Origin: Numida meleagris
Lineage: Eukaryota > Chordata > Aves > Galliformes > Numididae
Assembly: GCF_002078875.1 (NCBI RefSeq)
Contig: NC_034421.1
Coordinates: 14,899,218 to 14,963,217, forward strand
Length of the DNA: 64,000 bases
Direction of reading: 5' to 3'
Below, one piece after another: positions 25,796 through 36,815 of the stretch. The position numbers and the translations under genes are program-made. How positions within the stretch are numbered: position 1 is the stretch's first letter; each line of letters starts with the position of its first letter. The notes under the pieces were generated by a model. It ran no database searches, was not told the DNA's origin, and saw only the letters and a list, made by a program, of their open reading frames with translations.

Positions 25796-27270
25796 ATCCA
25801 ACAGCGAGCGCATGCCTCTCGGCGCTGACACCGGGCACAGCCGCACGCACCTCAGACACGGGCAGCACGAAGCCCTGTAAGCGTGTGACAGCCGACACCA
25901 CACTGCCCGTGCATTGCTCCCACTGTCCTCCATCCACAGACGCACCACAAACACAGAGCCCTTCCCATGAGACCCCAGGACCTCCAGCCCGGGCAGGCAC
26001 CCAGGGGCACCCAGGGACCCTAAGCAGCAGCTGGAGCCCCCCAGCAGCTCAGCTCCCCTTAGCCCCAAGCTCGGCCCATAGGGCAGTGGCTGGCAGGCTT
26101 TCAGGGGGAGCACGGGCTCCTTGCGGCCCTTGGAGAAAAGCAGCAGCAGGGTAACAGCAGGGCTGCCCCTGCCCAGCTGCCTCCCAGCCCCTCTCTTTGG
26201 GCAGGGGCACCTTGGGTATCTTTGATGTGTTTCTGTTCCCCACTGTGTGGCTGCTCCATGCCTCTCCCCAGCTCCCGGGTGCTCTCGCCCAGGGCTGGCC
26301 CTGCCCTGGATGTACCTCGGGACACAGTGAGCAGAGTGGTGCATCGCTTCACTTGGCCCAGACTTGCACCGTGGAGCACTGCGTGCAGCTGCAGGGCAGG
26401 GAAGGACGGGGCCCTCAGGCCCCTGCCCCACAGGGTGGGAGGGAAGAGCCCAGGCCCACACGTCCACTGCAGCCCTCCTCCAGGCCCACCATGTTGTGCA
26501 TGCTTGCTCCACTGTTCATCACCCCATCTTCTTCGTCCCACAGCAGCACAACTGAGAGAGGAAGTAGACGACTTGAAGCTGGAAAATGCCACCTGGGGAG
26601 GGGACTGGGCCCCTTGTCTCACACAGATACCCATGGGCAGCTGCAGAGAAATGATGCCATCACTGCCAGGGAATGCTGAGCAGGTGCCTGTGCAGCAGGC
26701 GGTGACAGCAGCTCCCCATCCCTGGCTCTGGGGTGTGGTGCAGGTTCGTGTCCATTCTGCTAAGCTCCGTCAGCTGCAGGTGGAGCCAGCAGCTAGGTGC
26801 TGGGGCCTGTGCTGCCTGAGGAGTGTGGCTGGTGGTGGGGGAGAGCTCATGCCAGGCCCTGCCGTGGCTGCAGGCTCTCCCTTGCAGCAGGTCTGTGACG
26901 TACCTGGTCGAGGCTGAGGCTGCGTTCCTGTGCAAGGAGGGAAGGAGTCATGGAGTCCTGTGCAGGAGCCCCATCTTGGAGTCATCTCCTGTGGTCCTCT
27001 GCAAGACCCCTTCCCCTCGGCACGCCAGGCTCTCAGCCCTGCTGTAAAGGGGAGTGGGGGAGACAGCTTCCCCTGGTGCCACGGTGGGGTTGTGGAGGGT
27101 GGGAAGACTGGGGAGGAAGAGGGGTGTGAATGCCCCCTGTTCAGCACCAGTGCATCCACTGCTGGAGAGCTGCGTTGCATTCTGGGATCCTCTGAACAAG
27201 GCAGATATGAGCGTACTGAAGGGAGTCCAGTGACGTGGACTCACCCATGGGCTCCCCACCCCTCTGTTCT
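25796..27270. other. GC-rich non-coding stretch, no gene recognised
   Basis: No coding exon is supported. Long open frames on both strands reflect GC-rich composition and have no recognisable domain. Confidence 0.5.
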
Positions 27271-29180
27271 GCCTCGTGGACTACTTCTCCTCCCTCTCTC
27301 TCTCTGATTCTCTGCCCTGCTTCCTCTTCTCTTTCCTTAATTTCACTATTCCTAATACTTCTTTCTCCATCACTGCACTGCTCCCTGTCCTTGTTCTCTA
27401 ACAATCTTGGTGTCCTGTTCCCTGTCCTTTGCTCATCTCCATCCTCCTTGCCTTTATTTGTGTATTTCTCTCTGCTCCTAATGCTTCTTTCTTTCTTGGC
27501 TCTGCTTAGCTTCCCTCTTTTTCTCTGCCTGTCCTTGCATCTTGCTTTTGCTCCCTGTTTTTTCAGTCTTCTTCTCTGTCCTGCTGACCTTTCCCTCACC
27601 TCTGGCCACATCCATCTGGCTGTTTCTTTTTCCCCTCTACGCCTCTATCCTGTTTCTTTTTGCTCTTTCTCAATCTGTGACTTGCAGTCCATCTCTGTTT
27701 TATCCCTTTCCCTCTTTATTTTGTCCTGATCTGCATCCCTCCCCTGTACCTCACACTTTCCCAATGCCAGTGTCCTGCTCCTTCCCTTCCTCCCACCATC
27801 CACACTTTCTCTGCCCTCGCTCCCTCTCTTCTCTCCCTTGCCTTCTGCTTCTCTCTCTATCCCTCTGCCCTGTCTCCATTCCCTTTTTAACTTGCCTTTT
27901 CAGTCTGTTCTTTTTTTTTTTTCCCCTCAGTCAGACTGTTCTGCTCCTTTGCTTTGGGCTTTCTGTGTCAGTCACTCTGCCCTTCTTCCATGTTTCTGTT
28001 TTCTCTCAGTTTATCTATCCTGCTCCCTATCTCTCCTTTTATTCTTTCTGTACCCCATTGCCTTGCTTCCTGTTCATCTCATTTTCTCTCTGTCCCTCTG
28101 TCCCACTGCCCATCTGTGTATTTTCCACCAGCAAGGCTCTGCTCCCTGTTCCTGTCTCACCCTCCATCCCTGCTCTCCACCCCAGGATTTTTTATTCTCC
28201 TTTGTCCTGCTCCCTGTCCTTCTTTCTGCTTCTTGCTGTCCCTCAGCCCTTCCCTGTCTCACCAGCTCCTGTTCTATCCCCCTGTGCAGACGTCTCACTC
28301 TGTCTGTCCCTCTGCACCTGTCCTGCTCCCATCTCTTTTTGCTGTTTCTTGCTCCCAGTCCTGCCCCACACCACTGCCTTCTCTCTGCTCTCCTGCTCTG
28401 TGCCCTCCTTTTCTGTCCCTATCTTACTCTGTTACTCTCTTGCTCCGTCCCACTCCTCTCAGCACCTTTTGCTTCTCTGTCCCTCAGTTCTGCTGTCACT
28501 CATTTCCTTCTCAAGCTTTCTTCCTCCTGTCTCTCTCTTCCTAGCATTCTTTCCTACTTCTTCTCCCTCTGCTTTTCTGTATTCTTGCATCCCGTGTCAT
28601 TTTTCTCTTCATCGCATTTTCTTGTTCTTTACCTTTTCTTTTAGTCCATATGTTGTATTCCATGCCCCCTAGTGCCCACACTTGTGTCCCTGCCATCCAC
28701 TTTCTTTTTGCCTTGCTGCTCATTATATTTCATCCTTCTTCCTCACTCTGTGCTTCTTCCTGCCTCTTTCCTTGTCTTTCTTTGTCCAGCACTTTTCTTT
28801 CAGTTCTGTCCTGCTTCCTGCCTTGTCTCTTCTCATGGTATCCCTCTGCTTTCCTCCCTCTCCCTCTGTGCCCCTCCATCCCTCCATCCCCCATTCTCTC
28901 CCTCCTCTCTCCACCTTGGCAGCCTTTCTCTGGTTCTGTCTCAACCTGTCCCGCTCTGTGTTTCTATGGATGGGGCTGCCCCTTCCCCTTGTCCTTCCTC
29001 CGGATTTGTCCCAGATTTTTTCTCTGCCTTGCTGCCACCACATTTGTTTTTCCTGCAGTGCTGCCCTCCTCGTCCCTTCGCTCCTCTCCCTGTCCTGTTC
29101 CCTGCCTCCCCTGCTCTCCACTCCTGTCCATGTCCACTCTGTCCTTCCTTTTCCTTTCCCCGTCTCCGCCTGCAGCCCCC
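27271..29180. repeat. ~1.9 kb pyrimidine-rich (polypurine/polypyrimidine) tract
   Basis: The plus strand is overwhelmingly C and T for about 1.9 kb. Loose recurrences of CTGCTCCCTGTCC and CTCTGTCCCTCTGCC (for example near 27,378, 28,139 and 28,208) suggest a degenerate tandem origin. Long overlapping open frames on the plus strand arise because stop codons need purines; their products are Leu/Ser/Phe/Pro/Cys-rich noise. Some tracts could form triplex (H-DNA) structures. Confidence 0.85.
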
Positions 29181-29305
29181 TGCAACGTGCTCCCCACTGC
29201 AGTCAATGGAGCCGGAGCTTCCCGTGGGACGGGGAACGCACAGCGTAGCGCTGCCCGCTGCTGCCACCCGCTGGCTAATGCCAGTACTGCGGCAGCTGGC
29301 GGCAC

Positions 29306-29540
29306 GCAAGCGCAGTGGCACCGCCCCGCCGACTTGGACTACGATACTAGGGGGAGCATGCGCAATATCACCAGCGCGGTGGACATGCGTAGTACCGCTC
29401 CATCCGACGAGCATGCGCAATTGCGCCCCCGAAGAGCATGCGCAGTAGCTGACTGGCGAGTGCGCTCAGCAGCGCCCTTTCCTACAGCGAGGTCCACACC
29501 GAGGGGCATGCGCACTGGCACCTCTCCGGGCAGCATACGC
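29306..29540. promoter_or_regulatory. array of NRF1-like GCATGCGC motifs in a GC-rich patch
   Basis: GCATGCGC or a one-base variant starts at 29306 (GCAAGCGC), 29356, 29383 (ACATGCGT), 29411, 29436, 29506 and 29533 (GCATACGC). Most steps are 25-28 bases or about a multiple of that. Several continue into CAGT or CAAT, close to the palindromic NRF1 site TGCGCATGCGCA. The regular spacing suggests a minisatellite whose unit carries the site. It could act as a CpG-island promoter, but no transcript or gene start is visible next to it. Confidence 0.6.
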
Positions 29541-29624
29541 CGTCGTTCGGCGGGCTGATTTGAGTGGTTTCAGACAGCATGGGTGGAAATGGAAACATTT
29601 TAAACGTCCCTGGATAGAATTAGG

Positions 29625-29740
29625 GATAGGGGAACTGGCTAGGGTTATCATTAAGGTTTGGATTTGTTTTAGCTATAACGTTGGGAGTTAGGTTTAGTGG
29701 TTAGGGTGAATGTTGTTAGGGTTAACATTAGTGTTAGGGT
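29625..29740 (+). repeat. degenerate telomere-like (TTAGGG) stretch
   Basis: TTAGGG or near-variants recur with the G-rich strand on plus: ATTAGGGATAGG, CTAGGGTTATC, GTTAGGTTTAGTGGTTAGGG, GTTGTTAGGGTTAAC and GTGTTAGGGTC. Perfect tandem TTAGGG units are absent, so this would be an old interstitial telomere-like relic or a chance-enriched TTAGG minisatellite. Confidence 0.5.
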
Positions 29741-29744
29741 CATA

Positions 29745-30080
29745 AGAGTCATCACAGAATCAAACAGTGGTCGTAGAGTTGTCACAGAAGGCTCAGAGTC
29801 CTAGAGCCATCATAAGGTTGTTAGTCTGAGAGTCATCACAGAGTCATGCTAGAGTTGTGGACATAATGTCATCACAGAGGCATCATGGAGTTGTCATAGT
29901 CATCACAAATACATCATAAAGTCATCGTATAGACCTCACAGAGTAATATAGTCATCACAGAGTCATAAGTGTCATCATAGAGTTGTCATAGATTCATGGA
30001 CTTGTCATGGAGTCACAGTCATCATAGAGAACATTGAGTTGGTATAAAGTCATAGAGTCGTCATAGAGCCATCATAGAGC
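29745..30080. repeat. GTCATCATAGAG-type minisatellite, left block
   Basis: Imperfect short units such as GTCATCACAGA, GTCATCATAGA and GTTGTCATAGA follow each other at roughly 9-13-base spacing with many point changes. The same units resume at 30,918, on the far side of a CR1 fragment. Confidence 0.88.
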
Positions 30081-30086
30081 ATGTAA

Positions 30087-30917
30087 AGATGGCATCCAAA
30101 CCTGCAGAGATGGGGTCAGGAAAGCCAAAGCACACATGGAACTGAACTTGGTGAAAGATGTGAAAAACAAGAGAGTACAGGTACATTGGTCAGAAGAGGC
30201 AGACCTGACTCCAACAGATACAGAGAAAACTAAGGTATGAGGAATGAGTTCTTTGCCTCAATCATCACTGGCAGTCAGGCTTCCCATGCCTCTCACATCC
30301 CTGAACTTTTAAGTGGGGCTCAGGAGAGCAAAATCCCTCCAACAGTAAGAGCAGAGCAAGTCCAAGACCACCTCATGAAGCTGAATGTATACAAGTTTAT
30401 GGGGCTGGATGACGTGCATCCCAGGATACTGAAGATTGGTTGATCCTGAAGAATTGGCTGATGTGGTTGCCAAGCCACTCCATCATATTTGGAAAATCAT
30501 GGCTGTTAGACAAAGTCCCCAGTGACTGGAAAAAGGGGACTATCACTCCCATTTTTAAGAAAGGGAGGAAGGAAGACCTAGGGAGCTACACACTGGTAAG
30601 CATCATGTCTGTGCCTGGGAAGACCATGGAACAGAACTTCCTGGAAGAGATGTTAAGGCACATGCAAGATGAGGAAGTTATCCAGGACAGCCAGCATGGC
30701 TTCACCAAGGGCTAATTGTGCCTGACCCATCTGATGGCCTTCTACAATGGAACGACAGCACTAGTGTGGAAAAGAAGGGCAACTGATGTCATCTACCTGG
30801 AATTGTGCAAGGCTTTTAACATTGTCCTGCACATTCTTATCTCCAAATTGTAGAGATATGGATCCGAAGGCTGGACTGTTAAGTGGATAAAGGATTGGTT
30901 GGATGGTCGCAGCTAGA
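30087..30917 (+). mobile_element. CR1 LINE internal fragment with reverse transcriptase remnants
   Basis: On the plus strand this encodes broken parts of a CR1 ORF2: a linker with LNLVKDVKN, then [45 protein letters not shown] and a decayed [12 protein letters not shown]. There are several frameshifts and stops, so it is dead. Both ends are truncated, and minisatellite DNA of the same family lies on each side. Confidence 0.88.
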
Positions 30918-31540
30918 AGGTTGTCATACAGACATCTTAGAGTGATCCTTATATTCATCACATAGACATCATAGAGGCATAGCATCATCATAGATTGGGT
31001 GGAGTGATCATAGTATCACAGAGACATAATAAAGAGTCATCACAGAGCCATAGAGTCATCACAGAGTTGTCATAAAACTATACAGTCATCAAATAGACAT
31101 ACAGACAGCATAGAGTCATCACAGAGTTATAGTCATCATAGATTCATGGTCATCCTAGAGTCATTATAGAGTTGTAATAAAGTCAAGGAGTCATCACAGA
31201 ATAATCAAAGAGACATCATAGAGTTAAAGATTAGTCATAGAGTCATTGTAGCATCACAGAGACAGCAGTGAGCTGTCAGATTCCTCATAATGTCATGGTG
31301 TCATCATAGAGTCATTGATTTGTCATAGTCATAGAGTGGTCATAGAGTAGTCAAATGTCATCATAAAGACATCACAGAAATGTCACAGAGTCACCACAGA
31401 GTCATAGAATCATCATAGAGTTGTCATAGAGAGTTGTCATAGATTTGAAGAGACATACTAGAGTCTTTATAGACTCACATAAACATCACAGACTCAAAGA
31501 GTCGTAAGAGTCACAGAGTTGTCATAGAGCCTTTGGAAAA
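30918..31540. repeat. GTCATCATAGAG-type minisatellite, right block
   Basis: Continuation of the same imperfect tandem family as 29,745-30,080 (GAGTCATCACAGAG, GTTGTCATAGAG, GACATCATAG). It ends near 31,530 in single-copy AT-rich DNA. Confidence 0.88.
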
Positions 31541-31545
31541 TTTTA

Positions 31546-32475
31546 AACCATGTACTGGTGTTGAAAACTTGTCCAGAAACTGAGAGAAGCAAAGGACAGT
31601 GAAGTCCAATGATTTTGGTAGGAGTTGAGCATAATTGCTCAGCCAGATGGGGCTCATTCTGCTATTCTGGACAAACTGGTCACGTTTAACTCTGAATGTG
31701 GATGCTCTGAAATTCCCTTAAACCATTCTAAATACACTGCTTATGGAGTTTGAATCCTGCAAAGAAAGCCCTCTGTACATGCAAAGGCTTTACTGCTGTT
31801 CATCTCTGCACAAACCACAGATGTGAGCTATGAAAGTCATGCTGCAGTTCCCCCAGACCTGCTGTACTCTTTCAGCTTGACAATCTGGCACCACTGCAAA
31901 CTGTGATAACTCTGCTGAGGTACTGTTAACAGCTGAGGCTTTTGCACATACTATCATATCCAACCCCTCCTGTTCTTATAACATCCAAGCACCACTGTTT
32001 TTCAGTTAGCTAATGAAAATGTCTAGAAATAATGTCATAGCTATATTTAATTTGTAAAATCTGCTTCTTTTGTTTAAACTAATTAAGTTAAATTGATGCT
32101 CATAGAAACAATATGATTAGATGAAAGAGCATTTCATTTCCCTGGACATAATCACAGTGAAATCTGATATAGGTTAATTTGTAGTCTCAATGTAAGAAGT
32201 CAGCATCAGCTTGCATCACCATGGGCCTCTGATGGTCAAATAATTGGTAGTTACTTACATAGCTAGAACGTGGTCAGATTTTTCAAAGTTACATTTCAAA
32301 AATGGATTAAAAGACAAAGAGGTACCAGGAGAAAAAAGAAACAAAACAAAATTAAGAAGTTATTCCAAAATGTAAGTTGATTGTATTTCTAAACTGATTA
32401 TACTTCTAGAGGAGTCTTAACTCCAGGGTGCACTGTCAAGAACTACTTTTCTAATCAGAACTCAGTGGTATTTAC
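31546..32475. other. AT-rich stretch, no gene recognised
   Basis: Single-copy looking AT-rich DNA. The last exon of the decayed ACSM copy would be expected here, but I could not find a convincing match. Confidence 0.5.
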
Positions 32476-33428
32476 CTTTCTTGGATATTGATATTTGTAA
32501 GATGAGGATGAAGAATTAATTTTTCAGGATTGTTAAAAGTAAATTAATGAGTCAGAACAGTAAAAGTTTTTACACCTGAAAGAGAGAGATGGAGTTAGAC
32601 AACACTCAGTAATCACTAATTTGTTAAATAATGTTGAAAAGAAAGACTATGATAACATAACTTTTCTATAGTCTAATTGCTTTCAAAACAGTGGAAATCC
32701 ACATTTCTAGGCCAGGTGCTGGATAATTTTCTGTATCTAAATATGAAATAAGAATTCGGCATTAAGAAACGGAGCTGACCAAACACTTCTGAAGTCAGTG
32801 GTAAACCAAAGCAGATCAAAGCAGCTATTCATGAGCATCAACAACTTTCTTTTATTTCTTTCCAGTAAAATGAAAAGGTGAATGCCTCCAGCTGATTTCA
32901 AACTGAAATGTTCAACACAGAATAGAAAACAGCAGAATTCTTTAGGTCAAATAATATATTTGGAGTTGATAAGATTATTTTCTTAAATCTATACAAAAGC
33001 TCAAAAAACTATTTTGTTTTAAAATGAAAAAAACAAATGTTTTGGTTTTAACAATATCAGAATATAATGCTTCATTAACAGAATGCTGTACATGCAAAAT
33101 TGCAATCACTTGGAGTGATTTTTTATTCCTTCAGATCCAATTAAGATCCAAATTAAGAGTTCAATCTTAATTTTAGTGAAATTCCTTTAGAAGTTCATTA
33201 CTAGCCTATACCTAGGCATGGCAGCTGCATCTCCCATTCCTATTTTGCAGAGAACTGAAAATTCTAACAGAATAATATGAGCTTGCGGGAAAAAAAAGTC
33301 CAAAAGTAAAAGCTTACGCAGATGATGACATCATTGTCTATCGTATCAAACCAGAAATATTCATCTTCATCTCCATCACTCTTGTTCCCAGATGTATAAA
33401 GATCACCGTGCAGTTTTCGCAGCTTTAC
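32476..33428 (-). pseudogene. decayed third ACSM copy (relics of exons 10 and 12)
   Basis: On the minus strand, 33318..33428 matches coding exon 10 of the neighbouring ACSM genes. It has an acceptor (CTCTGTAG), conserved GAAAACTGC, then GDLYTSGN, DEDEYFWF and NDVII, ending at a donor GTAAGC. It is 17 bases shorter than the functional 128-base exon, which breaks the frame, and the ATP-binding GR pair is lost. Further downstream, 32476..~32500 resembles the last bases of exon 12 (a KYxYPRK-like end followed by donor GTAAAT), in the correct order. Exons 11 and 13 were not found. I read this as an old tandem duplicate. The exon 10 relic is fairly sure; the exon 12 piece is short and could be chance. 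Confidence 0.65.
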
Positions 33429-34167
33429 CTACAGAGTCCCAACAGCAGCAAGAAATATCCCAAAAATTATAGCAAAACTTCAGGGAATCCTTCATATTTC
33501 ATGGACATCACTGGAAGCATCTGACAAAATCTACTAAAGCAAAGACCTGGCCTTCAATGGAATTAAACCAAGCAGCTGCTGGACGCTGTTGCTCTGCCAC
33601 ATCTGATGGAAACTCAGACACCAATGGTGAGTTTTGGTCTATGTCTTAAATTTAATATTTGAATGTTGAAGGCTGAATTCCTTCTCTAACTGATCTTTTC
33701 AACAATTAATCCTTCTCACATAAATTTGCTTACAGCTATTTCATTTATAAATTGTGCTATTTTTATTTGTACAGGGTGATTATTAAGCCTCATATAAGGT
33801 ATTAATATAATAATTGGTTTTATGCCAACAAGCTGAAGAGCCTTACAAATAACTGAAAACAAACTCAGTTAATTACTGCTCTGTTTTTCATTACAGCTTT
33901 ATTCCAGTGTTTGCATTGGAAAGGAGATGAAGTTGTAGGTCACTTATTAAATGCTCCTGCTCATTCGCATGGCTAAAATAGCAAACCAAAAGTTAGAAAA
34001 AATCACCATCCAGCAAATCTGCAATACAAAGTTCAAAACACATTCTGGAAATGCATTAAGGACTTCTTAGATGGCAAACTACATATTAACTTACTTCCTA
34101 ACATGAGCGGAGCTATGCAGGCACACTATATGTGTGTATGTGTGTGTGTGTATATATGTGTGGGAGG
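33429..34167. other. AT-rich stretch, no gene recognised
   Basis: No further ACSM exon relic is convincing. A GT/TATA microsatellite lies near 34,130-34,160, just before a CR1 fragment. Confidence 0.5.
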
Positions 34168-34450
34168 TTCAGATTGGATATTAGGAAAAATTTATTTAAA
34201 AAAATAGGTACAAATTAGGGAAAAAAAGGGAGTACTTATCTTACGAAAGAGTGGTCAGGTGCTGGAACTGGCTGCCCAGGGAGGTGGTGGAGGCACCATC
34301 CCTGGAGGAGTTCAAGAAACTTGTAGATGTGGTATTAAGGGACATGGTGTAGTGGGCAATATTAGTGGTAGGTGGATGGTTGGACTTGATGATCTTGGAG
34401 GTGTTTTCTAACTTTGGTGATTCTATGAGTCTATGATTCTGTTCTATGTA
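34168..34450 (+). mobile_element. CR1 LINE 3' fragment, plus orientation
   Basis: Contains GAAAGAGTGGTCAGGTGCTGG and CTGGCTGCCCAGGGAGGTGG, then GTAGGTGGATGGTTGGACTTG, GATGATCTTGGAGGT and the tail ATTCTATGAGTCTATGATTC. An A-rich expansion interrupts its first 80 bases. Confidence 0.92.
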
Positions 34451-36815
34451 CATAAATATGTACACATAGAGGCACACAGTATGTTTGTATGTCTGTAATA
34501 TTAAGTATGTACTATAAGTTCCTACAACTATCAGTTCATCGTTGTTTATGATTGCATCATCCATGAAAGGTTTATTTCTCAGTACTGCAGATAATCTCAA
34601 GTCTTACTGTATTTACCTCAGGGAGGTTGCTGGAACAAAAGATGAGGTCTTATGCTCATACCTAATTCAAAAGTCTTTACTATTTCCAAATTATCAGTAG
34701 TATAAAGACATGCTACTTGTGCTATTTAGTATTCTTATACAATGTATAAGAACATTATTCACATTTTAAAAGCATCCCAAAAATTCCCATTTGAACTTTC
34801 CACTGAGAATTCCACCCCTGGGTTGTGCTTGGAGGACTAGAGACACACCACCAAAAGAAAGGGGACGGATGCACAGTTCTCACCCTACCGCCATAGATTT
34901 GTGGATTTTGAATCTTGCAGAAATAAAACTGCTAGTCCCTCACTTGTAGCAATGCATTTTCAGTGCTTGTGCTGCCACTGTCCCAAACCACAAGAAAATG
35001 GATATAATCACTGAAGAGGAAAAATAAAGAGGAAACATGTTCCCTGTTCAAGCTGAAACTGAAGCTTTCTCTTTTTTTTTTTTTTTTAACTAAAACTTCA
35101 GAGGAAAGAAACAAGTCATTTAAATTAACTAGTTGCTTGTTTGACTTGTCTGCAGTCCTGAGAACAACTGTGTTGCCTATTCTCAACATAATTAAAACAG
35201 AATAAAGGGCTACTTATCTTTTGAAGCAGAGGCTTAAGACCACACAGTCTCAAGAATGCAACAGCTTCTCCCTTATGGTCCATTTCTGTTTCCTTGACAT
35301 GCTGATGAAACAACGGTAACGTCTTTACAGTTCAGCAATATGCACAGAGGCACTGGCAGCATTAACACCAGGGGGAGTGTGATTTACAACCTCAACGAAG
35401 CAACACACATCTGTAATCCTAATAGAGACCATCCAGCTCAAAGTCATCGTGTCCCTTCCATAGGCTTTGGACGAGAGGCTAAGCTCTCATGAAATAAGCT
35501 AACAGGAAAAATGTATTTGATACAGAATGCCTTTTCAGATGCAGCTATTACCTTTCTCTAATATCTCTGAAAATAACATCAAATTGAAGCCAGGCTACAG
35601 CTGGGCTAGAGAAGAGGCCTGAAAGGCAAAGGCTAGTCTAAGGAAAGTTGTGTTTTTCAGTTAAAATGATATAAACCATTCAAGATTCAAACTCTGTGGC
35701 TCCAAAAGACAGCCATGAGCTGGTGGGGTGTATTTTGCTTTCACCTGCTTGTAGTTGCAAACCCATGTCTCTAAAACCATTCTGCACAGAAGAAGTTTCT
35801 TGGTAATTCTCTGATCCTGGGCAGAGGAGGAGAATTAAACAAACCATCTACCCTGAACATGAGACAGAAAACTATAATGAATATCAACAGTAAGAGATTG
35901 CTGCAGAGTGGAGCAGGGCACCTCACAGACTGCAGCAGAATGAATAACCTGGCAGTATGTTTGACTTCGATCCCAGCCTATTCATGCAAAAAACTGGGTA
36001 CCAGATCACAGCAAAGCCCCAGCTCCTAGGATCAGCTGAGTAAGGAATCCCAGTAGGTGATAGTTCCAGCACTGAAGTCTGCAGCACACTATTCTAATCA
36101 ACCAAATGCTAATTGCAGAGCCAGAGATCATTTCTAGGGTCTCTAAATTCCAGTTTATATGCTTGGTTATTTTTATGTACATTTGCTTATCATTATGCTT
36201 TTTGCCTCTGGCTGAGCATTCAGTAGTAAAAATATTTGTTTGTTTGAAGCATAGCAGAAAGCTCTAGAAGCAGCAGAGAACCTGGAAGGTCCAGACATAA
36301 ATGACTTTTAAGGGAAACTGAACTGGATACAGATAAGAGCTTGTGGCAGGGATATGTGACGTGCTGAGGCAAGTGCATCTAAGAAAGCAATGACTAGTTG
36401 TTCAAGTGCGTAACCTATACTTCTAAAATACTGAAATACTGAAAAGTGCTCTGAAATCTCTGTGAAATACTAAAGAGCATCAAACAATGAAGTGACTGTC
36501 ATAAAAGTAAATGTATTTATTGACAATTGCTTTCATTTCAGCTGTTGCTGGTACAGAAATTGTTTCACTGACATAACCAAAACGTTTAATCTCAAGAAAT
36601 AAAAATGCTTTATTTTCTCAAAATTAGCATTCTCCAAATCTCAATTTAGAATGGAACTCCAGGTAGTGAGACAGCTGGAAAAGACCTTATTTCATGTCCA
36701 AATATAATGCTATTTTCCAACAATTTCCTCTTACTTAATGAATGGAATTCTACTGCTGAAGGCTGGAGACATTTTGTCAATTAATGAAAATCCATGCCAG
36801 AAAATGAAATCTTCT
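34451..36815. other. AT-rich stretch, no gene recognised
   Basis: Apart from a poly-T run near 35,070, nothing stands out. The span separates the decayed ACSM copy from the intact gene. It would have carried exons 1-9 of the decayed copy, but none is recognisable with confidence. Confidence 0.5.

Noticed and set aside
24706..25880. Long open frames (260-283 codons) on both strands of the CpG island
   Set aside because: GC-rich composition depletes stop codons. The products are Arg/Pro/Ala/Gly-rich, overlap each other and show no domain.
27542..28672. 376-codon open frame, and overlapping frames of 268 and 196 codons
   Set aside because: They arise from pyrimidine-rich DNA that lacks stop codons. 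The products are low-complexity Leu/Ser/Phe/Pro/Cys with no domain, and overlapping frames are equally open.
29745..31540. Regularly recurring short repeats that might look like a CRISPR-type array
   Set aside because: Units are imperfect, directly adjacent and variable, without conserved repeats and unique spacers, and the genome is a bird's. It is a minisatellite.
35208..35313. Minus-strand stretch resembling ACSM exon 9 (KGEAVAF near QGEIAIR) upstream of the exon 10 relic
   Set aside because: Order and length fit, but identity is weak, the donor GT is lost, and a chance match is as likely.
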